A DNA stretch of 14,396 bases from an uncultured Prevotella sp. (GTDB taxonomy: Bacteria > Bacteroidota > Bacteroidia > Bacteroidales > Bacteroidaceae). The position numbers were made by a program, and so were the translations under genes. Under the pieces are notes generated by a model that worked only from the letters and a program-made list of their open reading frames with translations, made no database searches and was not told the origin of the DNA. The DNA is taken from assembly GCA_934196725.1 (NCBI GenBank), contig CAKPWR010000063.1, positions 1-14,396 on the forward strand, read 5' to 3'. Of the stretch, positions 7,684 to 14,396 are shown piece by piece; positions within the stretch are counted from its first letter, which is position 1; every line of letters starts with the position of its first letter.

Positions 7684-7725
7684 ATCCATCTTGCGAACAG
7701 ACTCGCAAGATGGATCTTTTGTTTT
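7684..7725. terminator. Strong bidirectional rho-independent terminator
   Basis: ATCCATCTTGCGA (7684-7696) pairs perfectly with TCGCAAGATGGAT (7703-7715): a 13-bp stem with a 6-base loop. On the plus strand it is followed by CTTTTGTTTT. The AAAAAA at 7679-7684 gives a T tract on the minus strand, so it can end both the rightward zincin transcript and the leftward sugar kinase transcript. Confidence 0.9.
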
Positions 7726-7776
7726 ATTCGGTTCTTATCCGATTTTAACTGCAACTTATCAACATTTTATCTCCAC

Positions 7777-8646
7777 TTATTTAATAATGTGGTAAACATC
7801 TTCTATAGTGCGGTTGAATGGACCGTTGTGCTCCAGCTTGATGGTGCACATGGCAGCAGCAAACTTGCCTGCTTCGGTAGGGGTGGCGCCTTGTAATCGC
7901 TTGTAGAGATAGCCGGCAGAATAGGTGTCGCCACATCCGGTAGCATCCACTACCTCATGAGGAGCATAAGCTGGAATCTCGTAGAACGTGTCGTCTACAT
8001 AAACCAGCGAACCCTCGCTACCCAAGGTGATGATTACCTCGGTAACGCCCCATGCATGAATCAGCTTGGCTGCTTCTACCGGGTCTTTCAGTCCGGTGAT
8101 GGTTTCCATCTCCGTCTCGTTCACCTTCAGATAATAGGTGTTCTTGAGCACGTCGAGCTTGTCCTTCCAGTCGATGGCGTAGACTTTCTCGTCTCTCACC
8201 TCGCGCAGGTAGCCCTGCACATCGATGGAAACCTTACCCTTACCGGCAAGATAAGCCACTACCTCTGGCGAGAAATCATCGCTCAGCAGACTGCCCAGAT
8301 GATAAACCTTGGCCTCTACATGCTCCAACTGCCTGATGGTGAACGGGTCAGCCTTGGCAAGTACACGCTGCTTGCGCTTGTTCTGGTCTTCTTCATAGAT
8401 GTTTTCGAAGAAAACCGTGTTGCGGGAAGGGTTCAACGTAACGTCGATTCCGGCTTCACGCATCTTTTCAACAGGTTCTTTTTCTGTTGGGTCCATTGCC
8501 GTGATGAGAGAGAAACTCACATCTTTAGGCAACTGGTTGATGGCATAAGCGAAGTAAAAAGAAGTTCCGCCTGCCATGTATACAGTACGATTTGGGGTCA
8601 CAATCTTATCTTTGGTAATGTGACCGATACAACAAATATCTTTCAT
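7777..8646 (-). CDS. PfkB-family carbohydrate kinase
   Basis: A 289-residue cytoplasmic ribokinase-fold enzyme of usual to slightly short length for the family. Seen: the N-terminal sugar-binding Gly pair in YMAGGTSF (23-30), the N-x-x-E magnesium motif in NETE (176-179), the nucleotide-binding segment IITLGSEGS (205-213), and the PfkB signature DATGCGDTYSAGYL (234-247) with catalytic Asp240. Such enzymes transfer phosphate from ATP to a sugar, nucleoside or related alcohol. The sequence does not fix the substrate, and no sugar catabolism genes are adjacent. The gene is single, has its own TAnnTTTG box and ends before the shared terminator. The rightward transporter starts 193 bases away and is divergent. 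Active-site residues appear intact. Confidence 0.93.
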   Translation of the reverse strand: MKDICCIGHITKDKIVTPNRTVYMAGGTSFYFAYAINQLPKDVSFSLITAMDPTEKEPVEKMREAGIDVTLNPSRNTVFFENIYEEDQNKRKQRVLAKADPFTIRQLEHVEAKVYHLGSLLSDDFSPEVVAYLAGKGKVSIDVQGYLREVRDEKVYAIDWKDKLDVLKNTYYLKVNETEMETITGLKDPVEAAKLIHAWGVTEVIITLGSEGSLVYVDDTFYEIPAYAPHEVVDATGCGDTYSAGYLYKRLQGATPTEAGKFAAAMCTIKLEHNGPFNRTIEDVYHIIK

Positions 8647-8667
8647 TTTTTCTATTTAAAACGGATG

Positions 8668-8675
8668 CAAAGGTA
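8668..8675 (-). promoter_or_regulatory. -7 box of the PfkB-family kinase
   Basis: On the minus strand TACCTTTG (8675-8668) matches TAnnTTTG and gives a leader of about 15-18 bases before ATG 8646. I see no clear TTG at the usual -33 distance. It mirrors the transporter's box: TGCAAAGGTAC (8666-8676) is the exact reverse complement of 8781-8791. Confidence 0.6.
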
Positions 8676-8757
8676 CAAAAAAACTTTGAGTATTTTTGAG
8701 TTTTTTCTTTTAAATCTGCTTTTGTGGCAAATATTTAGAAGAAAAAGCCGGATTTCT

Positions 8758-8789
8758 TTTGGTGGTATTCTTATTTTAATGTACCTTTG
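8758..8789 (+). promoter_or_regulatory. Promoter of the AspT/YidE-type transporter
   Basis: TTTG (8758-8761), 20 bases, then TACCTTTG (8782-8789), a good Bacteroidota promoter. The predicted transcript has a leader of about 45 bases before ATG 8840. Confidence 0.7.
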
Positions 8790-8839
8790 CACCGGATTTA
8801 AATAACTTGAACATTATCTAGAGAATAGATTAGACTATT

Positions 8840-10498
8840 ATGTGGTTTGATAATTTAATCAACGTGCATTCGGCGGTGCAAGGCATCGTCATCCTTTCAT
8901 TGATTTGTACTTTGGGTCTTGCCTTTGGCAAGATTCATGTCAAAGGAATCTCCCTTGGCATAGCCTTCGTATTCTTCGTGGGTATTGTAGCAGGTCATCT
9001 GGGACTCACCATTGATGAGAACATGCTGGAGTTTGCTGAAAGCTTCGGATTGACCATGTTTGTGTATGTTTTGGGACTCTATGTGGGACCTAACTTCTTC
9101 GGTTCGATGCGTCACGAGGGAATCTCGCTCAATCTTTGGAGTCTGGCAGTCATCGCCGTGGGAACTTTGTTCTCGCTCGGTTTGTGCCTGGTATTGCCTG
9201 TTAGTCTTCCTGACATGGTGGGCATACTCTGTGGTGCTACTACCAATACGCCTGCTCTTGGTGCTGCCCAGCAGGCTTTGCAGCAGTTGGGAGTGCCTAG
9301 CGGTGGAGCAGCTTTGGGCTGTGCTGTCACTTATCCTCTGGGAGTTGTGGGTGTTATCTTTGCCATGATGTTCCTGCGCAAAGTCTTTGTGAAGCCTGCC
9401 GATCTGGAGATTCGAAGTAATGATGATGATGACCATACGGCAATCGGACAATACATTATCGTCAACCCAGCCCTTAACGGAAATACTATTGCAGAAATCT
9501 CGATGATGACCCATCGCAAGTTCATCATCTCCCGTGTATGGAGAGGAGAACAGGTCATTGTGCCTCAGGCAGATACGGTACTTCATACCAATGATAATGT
9601 GCTCGTGGTTACCAATAAGGACGAGGTGTCTGCTATGCAGATTCTCTTCGGAAAGAAGGTGGACAAGGAGTGGAACAATGATAAGGTAGACTGGAATGCG
9701 ATTGATGCGAAGGTGGAAAGTCGCATTATCGTAGTTACTCGTCCGGGACTGAACGGTAAGCGATTGGGCAGTCTTCAAATGAGAAATTCCTACGGTGTGA
9801 ATGTGAGCCGAGTGCTGCGTGGTGATATCCGTCTGCTTGCTACCGATGATCTTCGTCTGCAGTATGGCGACCGTCTGACCGTGGTGGGCGATCCTACTAG
9901 TATCGATCATGTAGAGCAGTTCCTGGGTAATGCCGTAAAGACTTTGAATGAGCCAAACCTGGGTGCCATCTTCCTCGGAATTATCCTCGGACTTGCCATC
10001 GGAACCATTCCTTTGAATATTCCAGGCATGACGGCTCCGGTGCGTCTGGGTATTGCGGGTGGTCCTATTGTGATGGGTATTCTGATTGGTGCGCTCGGTC
10101 CTCGTGTACATTTCATTTCCTATATGACCCGTAGTGCGGGCCTGATGCTGCGAGAACTGGGTCTTGCCTTGTATCTCGGTTGCCTGGGCTTGTCGGCTGG
10201 TGGACAGTTCTTCGAGACGGTGGTTCGTCCGGAAGGTTTGATGTGGGTTGGTATCGGCTTCCTCATCACGGTAGTGCCTGTAGTTATTGTGGGTCTTATC
10301 ATCCTGAAGACCAAGAAGTACGACTTCGGAAGCATCTGCGGTATTCTCTGTGGAAGTATGGCGAATCCGATGGCTTTGACTTATGCCAACGAGACGCTCG
10401 ATGGTGATACGCCAAGCATCAGTTATGCTACGGTTTATCCACTCGGAATGTTCATCAGAGTGGTGATTGCCCAAATCATCGTGATGTTCTTTGTATAA
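8840..10498 (+). CDS. AspT/YidE-family membrane transporter with two TrkA-C domains
   Basis: A 552-residue inner-membrane protein with the usual layout and length of the aspartate:alanine exchanger (AAEx) family. Hydrophobic half one (about 12-185) and half two (about 372-552) flank two cytoplasmic TrkA-C domains (about 200-272 and 292-365). The halves share landmarks: LCGATTNTPAL (130-140) then YPLG (165-168), and LCGSMANPMAL (503-513) then YPLG (533-536), which indicates internal duplication. Characterised members exchange amino or carboxylic acids, and TrkA-C domains usually bind a small regulatory ligand. The substrate cannot be read from the sequence; many Bacteroidota homologues are annotated only as putative transporters. 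The gene is single, with its own promoter, and converges on the pseudouridine synthase with a shared terminator. Confidence 0.92.
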   Translation: MWFDNLINVHSAVQGIVILSLICTLGLAFGKIHVKGISLGIAFVFFVGIVAGHLGLTIDENMLEFAESFGLTMFVYVLGLYVGPNFFGSMRHEGISLNLWSLAVIAVGTLFSLGLCLVLPVSLPDMVGILCGATTNTPALGAAQQALQQLGVPSGGAALGCAVTYPLGVVGVIFAMMFLRKVFVKPADLEIRSNDDDDHTAIGQYIIVNPALNGNTIAEISMMTHRKFIISRVWRGEQVIVPQADTVLHTNDNVLVVTNKDEVSAMQILFGKKVDKEWNNDKVDWNAIDAKVESRIIVVTRPGLNGKRLGSLQMRNSYGVNVSRVLRGDIRLLATDDLRLQYGDRLTVVGDPTSIDHVEQFLGNAVKTLNEPNLGAIFLGIILGLAIGTIPLNIPGMTAPVRLGIAGGPIVMGILIGALGPRVHFISYMTRSAGLMLRELGLALYLGCLGLSAGGQFFETVVRPEGLMWVGIGFLITVVPVVIVGLIILKTKKYDFGSICGILCGSMANPMALTYANETLDGDTPSISYATVYPLGMFIRVVIAQIIVMFFV

Positions 10499-10542
10499 GC
10501 TTTGGCAGTTTCTGCGGATTTTTATACGCTAAAGATATAAGA

Positions 10543-10573
10543 AAAGGCTGATTTCGGTTAGAAATCAGCCTTT
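10543..10573. terminator. Shared terminator inside the end of the pseudouridine synthase gene
   Basis: AAAGGCTGATTTC (10543-10555) and GAAATCAGCCTTT (10561-10573) form a perfect 13-bp stem with loop GGTTA. It lies 44 bases after the transporter stop. Read leftward, the stem encodes the last residues Lys-Ala-Asp-Phe of the synthase and the loop holds its stop codon; the minus strand then runs TTTTCTTATAT. The plus side has only a short T run (CTTTCTTGTT), so termination may be better leftward. Confidence 0.8.
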
Positions 10574-12189
10574 CTTGTTATGGTCATTTCCTTTCCAGTC
10601 AATGGGTGCTCGAAGGTTATTTCTTCTGCATGGAGATGCAGTCGGACAGCCTTCTCGTTGCCGTAGAGTGGATCGCCGAGGATAGGAGCATTCAAGCCTT
10701 CGTGATGGGCACAATGAACTCTGAGCTGGTGGGTTCTGCCGGTTTTCGGATAGAGAGCTATTCTGAGATGGGAATCGTCGACAGGCTCCAGTACTTCATA
10801 CTCCGTGACGGCTTCCTTGCCCTGCTCATGGTCTACAATCTGACGGGGACGGTCCAGGTAATCGGGCATTAGAGGAAGCGAGATGATTCCCTTTTCAGGA
10901 ATGTCTTTTCCCGAAATGATGGCAACGTACTTCTTCTGTATCTGATGATTCAGGAATGCTTTCTGCAGCCGATGATAGGCAAACTCTGTCTTGGCTATCA
11001 TCATCACGCCGCTGGTTGACATGTCCAGACGATGAACGATGAGCGGACCGGTAGCCTCAGGATATTTGCTGCGCATCAGAGCGTAGACGGAAGGCTGGGC
11101 AGTGTCTTTTCCCGGTACAGACAGCAATCCTTCGGGCTTATGGATGACCGCAATTTCTCTATCCTCATAAAGCGTTTCCACCTTATTATATATAGAGAGG
11201 TCTACGGCAGCCGGTTCGAAGGTGGAAGCAGGCAGCATCCATTGCAGTATCGGCTTGCACTTGCCGTTGCAGGCAGGGTAGAAGTGAAGATGATGACGGA
11301 TTTCCTCCTTCGGACTCTCTCCCCACCAGAACATGGCTATCTGCAAGGGTTTGTAGCCAAGAGAATAAGCATACTGCAGCAGCTTAGGCTCACAGCATTC
11401 ACCGCTTCCGGCAGGTGGAGTCTTGGCAGCCGTATCCTTGAAGATGTCAATCAGATTCTTGCATTCGCCCTTATCATTCAGCATGTTGAACTGAGAGAAT
11501 AACCAGCGTTGCAGGTTGTCAGAGTGTTGTTTGCGTGATTGCTTTATTTTCCGGATATCTTCTTTTATTTTTTCGTAATCCAATTCTGGTTCTGTCTTTT
11601 CTTCAATTTTTCTTTTCTTTCTTCTGAATTCAGCTTTCATATACTGGCTCTCCCTGATCAGTTCAGCTTCTTCTTCGCTGGTGAGATTACCCCTTTGACG
11701 AATAGCATCGCGCTTGGCTTTCGCTTCTTTCAGATTCTTCTGCAGATTGTCAATCATTGACTTTCGTAAACCCTCTAAAGGCTGAAGCAAATGCTGAATA
11801 TTTTTTTCACTTACCTCCATCTTCTTGATGATCAGGTTCATGCTGCTGATGATAGCCTCCTTGATTTTGAAGAAACCATTTGGCTGTAGATAATCGAAGA
11901 CGGCAGGCACAAAGTCTTCCCAGTCGCTTCTTCCGCCAATCTGTCCGCTGTAAGCAGCCAGATAGCCCAGTTGCGGGGTGTCTTGTCCCGGCTCGTTTCT
12001 TTCTACGATGAGAACGCCAAACATTTTGCCACGGCTGATTTCTTCCTGCCAATCTTCTCGTTTGGCAAGATACGCTTGTAGCTCTCTGCATGCTTTGATG
12101 CAGAGGGGATGAGGTTCGTAATCAAAAGGATTGTTCATCCTCTTGGGGTATTCCTCTATAGGTTCGTTTTTGAATGTATGAAATATCAT
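10558..12189 (-). CDS. RluA-family RNA pseudouridine synthase with long N-terminal extension
   Basis: A 543-residue protein. The catalytic domain is at about 336-543: HKPEGLLSVPG (350-360), HRLDMSTSG (386-394) with catalytic Asp389, and KTGRTHQLRVH (482-492). RluA-type enzymes turn uridines of rRNA or tRNA into pseudouridine; the target site is not evident. Canonical RluA is much shorter, and the extra 335 residues here contain a charged, probably coiled-coil stretch (about 125-225), a Cys pair GECCEPK (Cys265, Cys266) and YPACNGKC (Cys307, Cys311). From memory, similarly extended homologues occur in other Bacteroidota and some Gammaproteobacteria, so the extension seems a subfamily trait, not a chimera. 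I keep ATG 12189 because residues 3-40 look like the family's N-terminus, although its -7 box is only 4 bases upstream; ATG 12138 is the alternative. Divergent from the EamA gene. Confidence 0.9.
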   Translation of the reverse strand: MIFHTFKNEPIEEYPKRMNNPFDYEPHPLCIKACRELQAYLAKREDWQEEISRGKMFGVLIVERNEPGQDTPQLGYLAAYSGQIGGRSDWEDFVPAVFDYLQPNGFFKIKEAIISSMNLIIKKMEVSEKNIQHLLQPLEGLRKSMIDNLQKNLKEAKAKRDAIRQRGNLTSEEEAELIRESQYMKAEFRRKKRKIEEKTEPELDYEKIKEDIRKIKQSRKQHSDNLQRWLFSQFNMLNDKGECKNLIDIFKDTAAKTPPAGSGECCEPKLLQYAYSLGYKPLQIAMFWWGESPKEEIRHHLHFYPACNGKCKPILQWMLPASTFEPAAVDLSIYNKVETLYEDREIAVIHKPEGLLSVPGKDTAQPSVYALMRSKYPEATGPLIVHRLDMSTSGVMMIAKTEFAYHRLQKAFLNHQIQKKYVAIISGKDIPEKGIISLPLMPDYLDRPRQIVDHEQGKEAVTEYEVLEPVDDSHLRIALYPKTGRTHQLRVHCAHHEGLNAPILGDPLYGNEKAVRLHLHAEEITFEHPLTGKEMTITRKADF

Positions 12190-12193
12190 GCTG

Positions 12194-12201
12194 CAAAATT
12201 A
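12194..12201 (-). promoter_or_regulatory. -7 box of the pseudouridine synthase gene
   Basis: On the minus strand TAATTTTG (12201-12194) fits TAnnTTTG. It ends 4 bases before ATG 12189, which would make the transcript leaderless or nearly so, unless translation starts at ATG 12138. No clear -33 element is visible. Confidence 0.45.
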
Positions 12202-12222
12202 CAAAAAAATAAGATGGAACTC

Positions 12223-12253
12223 TTGGTTTATCCACAGAAAAATCTTAATTTTG
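12223..12253 (+). promoter_or_regulatory. Promoter of the EamA transporter
   Basis: TTG (12223-12225), 20 bases, then TAATTTTG (12246-12253). The expected start lies about 10-15 bases before ATG 12274, so the leader is short. It is back to back with the leftward synthase promoter. Confidence 0.6.
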
Positions 12254-12273
12254 CAAAATAAAAATGAAAATTT

Positions 12274-13176
12274 ATGATGAATACGCAAAATAGCAACATA
12301 TTTTATCACCTCATCGCCTTCCTGACGGTGGCAATATGGGGAACAACATTCGTATCTACCAAGGTATTGATGCTGAACGGGCTGTCGCCTGCCCAGATTT
12401 TTACCTTGCGTTTCAGCATCGCCTACATACTGATGCTGGCTTTCAATCATCGCCGTTTCTTTGCCGACTCCTGGCAGGATGAGTTGAAGATGGCGTTGCT
12501 GGGCATTACGGGCGGTTCGCTCTATTTTTGTAGCGAGAATGAGGCGATGAACTTCACCACTACCACCAATACTTCGTTGATAGTATGTTCCTGTCCACTC
12601 TTCGCCACTTTGCTGGTGAGGCTGTTCTATAAGGATTCTGCCCGCATCCATATCGTCCAGTTGCTGGGTTCACTTCTGGCATTTGTGGGAATGATCATCG
12701 TGGTATTGAACGGCAGATTTGTGCTTCATCTCTCTCCTGTAGGTGATGCTCTGGCGTTTACCGCCTGTATGTGCTGGGCTATCTATTCGCTCCTGATGAA
12801 GTCGGTAACGGGCGATTATAGTGCGGCATTCATTACGAGAAAGGTTTTCTTTTATGGTGTACTCACCATCTTGCCTTATTATCTCATCATCCCGGGCTTT
12901 CCTCCTCTGGAGGTCTTCACCCGTCCGCAGGTTATCGGCAATCTGCTCTTCCTGGGCTGTCTGGCTTCCATGGTCTGCTTCCTGACGTGGAACTGGTGCA
13001 TCTCCAAGCTCGGAACGGTAAAGGCAACCAATTGGGTTTACTTCAACCCTATCACCACCATGATTTTCGCTTCATGGGTACTCGATGAGCAAATCACCCC
13101 TTATTTCCTGGTGGGTGCTGCCTGCATCCTGGCAGGTATGTATATTGCCGATAAGAAAACGAGGGGAGAATCATAA
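12274..13176 (+). CDS. EamA/DMT-family inner-membrane transporter
   Basis: A 300-residue, highly hydrophobic protein with the length and ten-helix layout of two tandem EamA domains (about 12-147 and 155-292). Family landmarks: AIWGTTFVSTK (20-30) in helix 1, an NFTTTTNTSLI stretch (93-103) opening helix 4, GDALAFTACMCWAIYSLLMK (157-176) at the start of the second half, and FNPITTMIFASWVLDEQIT (257-275) near the end. Members export amino acids, metabolites or nucleotide sugars; the substrate is not predictable here. The start is the first of two adjacent ATG codons (12274, 12277), and either could be used. No clear Shine-Dalgarno and no convincing terminator downstream. Single gene, divergent from the pseudouridine synthase. 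Confidence 0.93.
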   Translation: MMNTQNSNIFYHLIAFLTVAIWGTTFVSTKVLMLNGLSPAQIFTLRFSIAYILMLAFNHRRFFADSWQDELKMALLGITGGSLYFCSENEAMNFTTTTNTSLIVCSCPLFATLLVRLFYKDSARIHIVQLLGSLLAFVGMIIVVLNGRFVLHLSPVGDALAFTACMCWAIYSLLMKSVTGDYSAAFITRKVFFYGVLTILPYYLIIPGFPPLEVFTRPQVIGNLLFLGCLASMVCFLTWNWCISKLGTVKATNWVYFNPITTMIFASWVLDEQITPYFLVGAACILAGMYIADKKTRGES

Positions 13177-13354
13177 AGTTCAGTATAAAAAAGGAGAATT
13201 ATAATAAGAGGTGGAATCATTTTAGTTTTTCTGTGATAAACGCATTGAAAAAATGACATCTAATAAACATAAATTTTGGCCTAATAATCCCTTCTAGGAA
13301 ACAAATAGGTATATTGTAGCATTTCGAGGGGCTCAGAATTCATATTTTTTTTGT

Positions 13355-13362
13355 TATCTTTG
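13355..13362 (+). promoter_or_regulatory. -7 box of the small lipoprotein gene
   Basis: TATCTTTG matches TAnnTTTG, preceded by a T-rich run (13345-13352). No TTG is visible at the usual -33 distance. The leader would be about 50 bases and contains the small palindrome CAGTA-AAA-TACTG (13376-13388). Confidence 0.55.
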
Positions 13363-13421
13363 CACTTGAAATTATCAGTAAAATACTGGTAAGTAAGTTT
13401 CATTTAATAACTTAAGAGGAT

Positions 13422-13856
13422 ATGAAGAAAAATGTAGTTTTGGGAGCTTTCTTGGCTTCTTTGTTTGTTACGAGTTGTGCTTCTTATCAGAACACAGCTC
13501 CTATTATGGGAGTATTGGGAAATAACCTCAATACTTATGTTGAGGCTGATTTGGATTATGCAGGTGCAAAGAAAGTAGAGGGTGTTGTGGAGACACAGTC
13601 ACTCTTTGGTATTTCTTTAACTCATAATGGTAATAAGACCTTAAAGTGTTCAAATCGTTATCGTGGACTTGATAAGCGTGAGGCGCAGGCTCTTTATCGT
13701 GCAAAGGAGTCTTCTGGGGTTGATATCATTTTAGAGCCTCAGTTTGAGAAAGAAAAGCATAGCTATTTCTTCGGACTTTACAATACCTCACTGACAAAGG
13801 TTGTTGGTTGGGGTGTTAAAGTGAAAGGTATCAAGAAGGATAGCCATTCCAATTAA
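13422..13856 (+). CDS. Small lipoprotein of unknown function
   Basis: A 144-residue protein with a clear lipoprotein signal: MKKN, a hydrophobic stretch, and lipobox VTSC (Cys19). The start is supported by AGAGG 3 bases before ATG, the best Shine-Dalgarno-like site in the window. The mature part, about 125 residues, is predicted from its pattern to be mostly beta with one helix (about 84-97, KREAQALYRAKESS), followed by VDIILEPQFE and a final strand pair ending VKVKG. The layout, a helix followed by 'D-V/I-I-L-x-P-x-F/Y-E', recalls small Bacteroidota lipoproteins I cannot name with confidence. It would sit in the periplasm or outer membrane. The gene stands alone with its own -7 box. I do not recognise a function. 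Confidence 0.85.
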   Translation: MKKNVVLGAFLASLFVTSCASYQNTAPIMGVLGNNLNTYVEADLDYAGAKKVEGVVETQSLFGISLTHNGNKTLKCSNRYRGLDKREAQALYRAKESSGVDIILEPQFEKEKHSYFFGLYNTSLTKVVGWGVKVKGIKKDSHSN

Positions 13857-13873
13857 TTATTGATGGTAAAAAG

Positions 13874-13915
13874 AGAAGAGGGTGTGCAAGATATAATTTA
13901 TGCACGCCCTCTTCT
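13874..13915. terminator. Long hairpin, probable terminator after the small lipoprotein gene
   Basis: AGAAGAGGGTGTGCA (13874-13888) pairs with TGCACGCCCTCTTCT (13901-13915): a 15-bp stem with one G-U pair and a 12-base AT-rich loop, starting 17 bases after the stop codon. The plus side lacks a good T tract, while the minus strand continues CTCTTTTTACC. It therefore fits a leftward gene ending at 13925 better, and may act both ways. Confidence 0.7.
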
Positions 13916-13924
13916 AGCTCTGGC

Positions 13925-14071
13925 TTATAACAGGGGAGTCATATAGAGTGGTAGATATACTGTCCCATCTTTTTCCGCTAGGTCTGAGGTGTGAATGACA
14001 TAAGGAGTCGATAGGAAATTCTTGTACTTTTTGACACACTTTTCCAAAGATGAAATGGTATCGGCTTCCAT
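13925..14071 (-). pseudogene. Possible C-terminal remnant of a larger gene, perhaps a DUF4143-type AAA ATPase
   Basis: A leftward frame from ATG 14071 to TAA 13925 encodes 48 residues, including SSLEKCVKKYKNF, PYVIHTSDLAEKDG and a final VYLPLYMTPLL. To my recollection this is close to the C-terminal end of Bacteroidota DUF4143 ATPases (a helix from the nuclease-like domain, then YVI-x-T/S-D-L, then L-P-L-Y-M). The same frame has a TAG at 14077-14075. The 49 open codons before that show no recognisable domain, so a complete gene is absent. The terminator at 13874-13915 is oriented to serve it. This is recognition from a short fragment and may be wrong. Confidence 0.35.
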
Positions 14072-14396
14072 ATACTATGGCATTATGGCATCTGCTGTAA
14101 AGCATAATATTGAATTGGACTCTTTATGTGCTTGATAATCAATATATAATTGGTATAAAGACTGGTTTATGAACGAATGACGGTGAACACATTTTAATAG
14201 TGGACAACTCAAAAATGCCAGATATTACGGATATTGTTCGTATTCTCCGTAACTTTCCACATACACATTTTCCTCTTCCCTATTTTTGAATTTTCAAATT
14301 TAGGGAAATAAAAGAGTGAGCAAGTTACATATCTGATACTAACAAGTAGTGAGAGTGTTAAAAGTGGGGCTGATAGAGATGAAAAACCGAATTTTG
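14072..14396. other. Gene-poor stretch with hairpins at the right edge
   Basis: I find no convincing gene here. It holds an inverted repeat TTACGGA (14225-14231) / TCCGTAA (14246-14252) with a 14-base centre. It also holds an imperfect 15-bp palindrome (14276-14290 with 14293-14307, two mismatches) whose arms contain TATTTTTG on the plus strand (14281-14288) and TAAATTTG on the minus strand (14302-14295), both matching TAnnTTTG. An ATG at 14379 opens a frame that leaves the window after six codons; it is too short to judge. Confidence 0.4.

Noticed and set aside
7957..8805. 282-codon plus-strand frame
   Set aside because: Antisense to the PfkB-family kinase and running through the divergent promoter region; the kinase motifs settle the strand.
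8897..10474. Open 525-codon frame on the minus strand
   Set aside because: It lies entirely opposite the AspT/YidE-type transporter, which has clear family motifs. The antisense product is rich in His, Thr and Asn with no domain pattern and arises from the codon usage of the real gene.
12199..12651. 150-codon minus-strand frame over the EamA gene start
   Set aside because: Antisense to the EamA transporter and across its promoter; Gln/Arg-rich with no domain.
13914..14105. 63-codon minus-strand frame
   Set aside because: It overlaps the better-looking frame ending at 13925, which has a protein-like C-terminus (VYLPLYM). The 63-codon product is Ser/His/Cys-rich with no recognisable pattern and runs into the terminator hairpin.
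14209..14268. 19-codon minus-strand frame with GAAGAGGAAA before its ATG, a possible leader peptide
   Set aside because: Too short to support; its sequence is mostly the TTACGGA/TCCGTAA hairpin and no structural gene follows.

Overview
The window looks like chromosomal DNA of a gut-type Bacteroidota, most likely Prevotella/Segatella. Promoters have the Bacteroidota form (TTG or TTTG, about 20 bases, then TAnnTTTG), Shine-Dalgarno sequences are mostly weak, and the protein types (Mfa-like fimbrillins, BspA-type leucine-rich repeats, BACON, an M64-like peptidase, many lipoproteins) are typical of that group. The genus is inferred from these features; no marker gene is present.

Left part (1-7636), a surface and secreted protein locus. 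Two leftward genes probably form one operon: a 307-residue Mfa-like lipoprotein (4389-3466), then a very large lipoprotein (3401 to beyond base 1). The large protein joins an Mfa-like domain, eleven leucine-rich repeats, a BACON domain and an M64-type zinc peptidase domain. Divergent from them is a 1019-residue secreted protein with an HEKTH zinc motif, a downstream ExxxE helix like that of anthrax lethal factor, beta-sandwich domains and a C-terminal tail common in Prevotella secreted proteins. The divergent promoters lie about 40 bases apart, around a short repeat that could bind a regulator. So two unrelated zinc-protease folds flank one control region. This is the most interesting part of the window.

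Middle part (7684-13176), housekeeping genes. A strong bidirectional terminator separates the secreted protease from a leftward PfkB-family sugar kinase. A divergent promoter region then leads to an AspT/YidE-type membrane transporter with two TrkA-C domains. It converges on a leftward RluA-type pseudouridine synthase with a long N-terminal extension, and the two share a terminator built into the last codons of the synthase. Divergent from the synthase is an EamA/DMT transporter.

Right part (13177-14396). A small lipoprotein of unknown function is followed by a long hairpin. Beyond it is a gene-poor stretch with what looks like a 48-codon leftward C-terminal remnant of a larger gene, and an imperfect palindrome with TAnnTTTG boxes on both strands. 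I found no rRNA, tRNA, CRISPR array, intact insertion sequence or phage gene.
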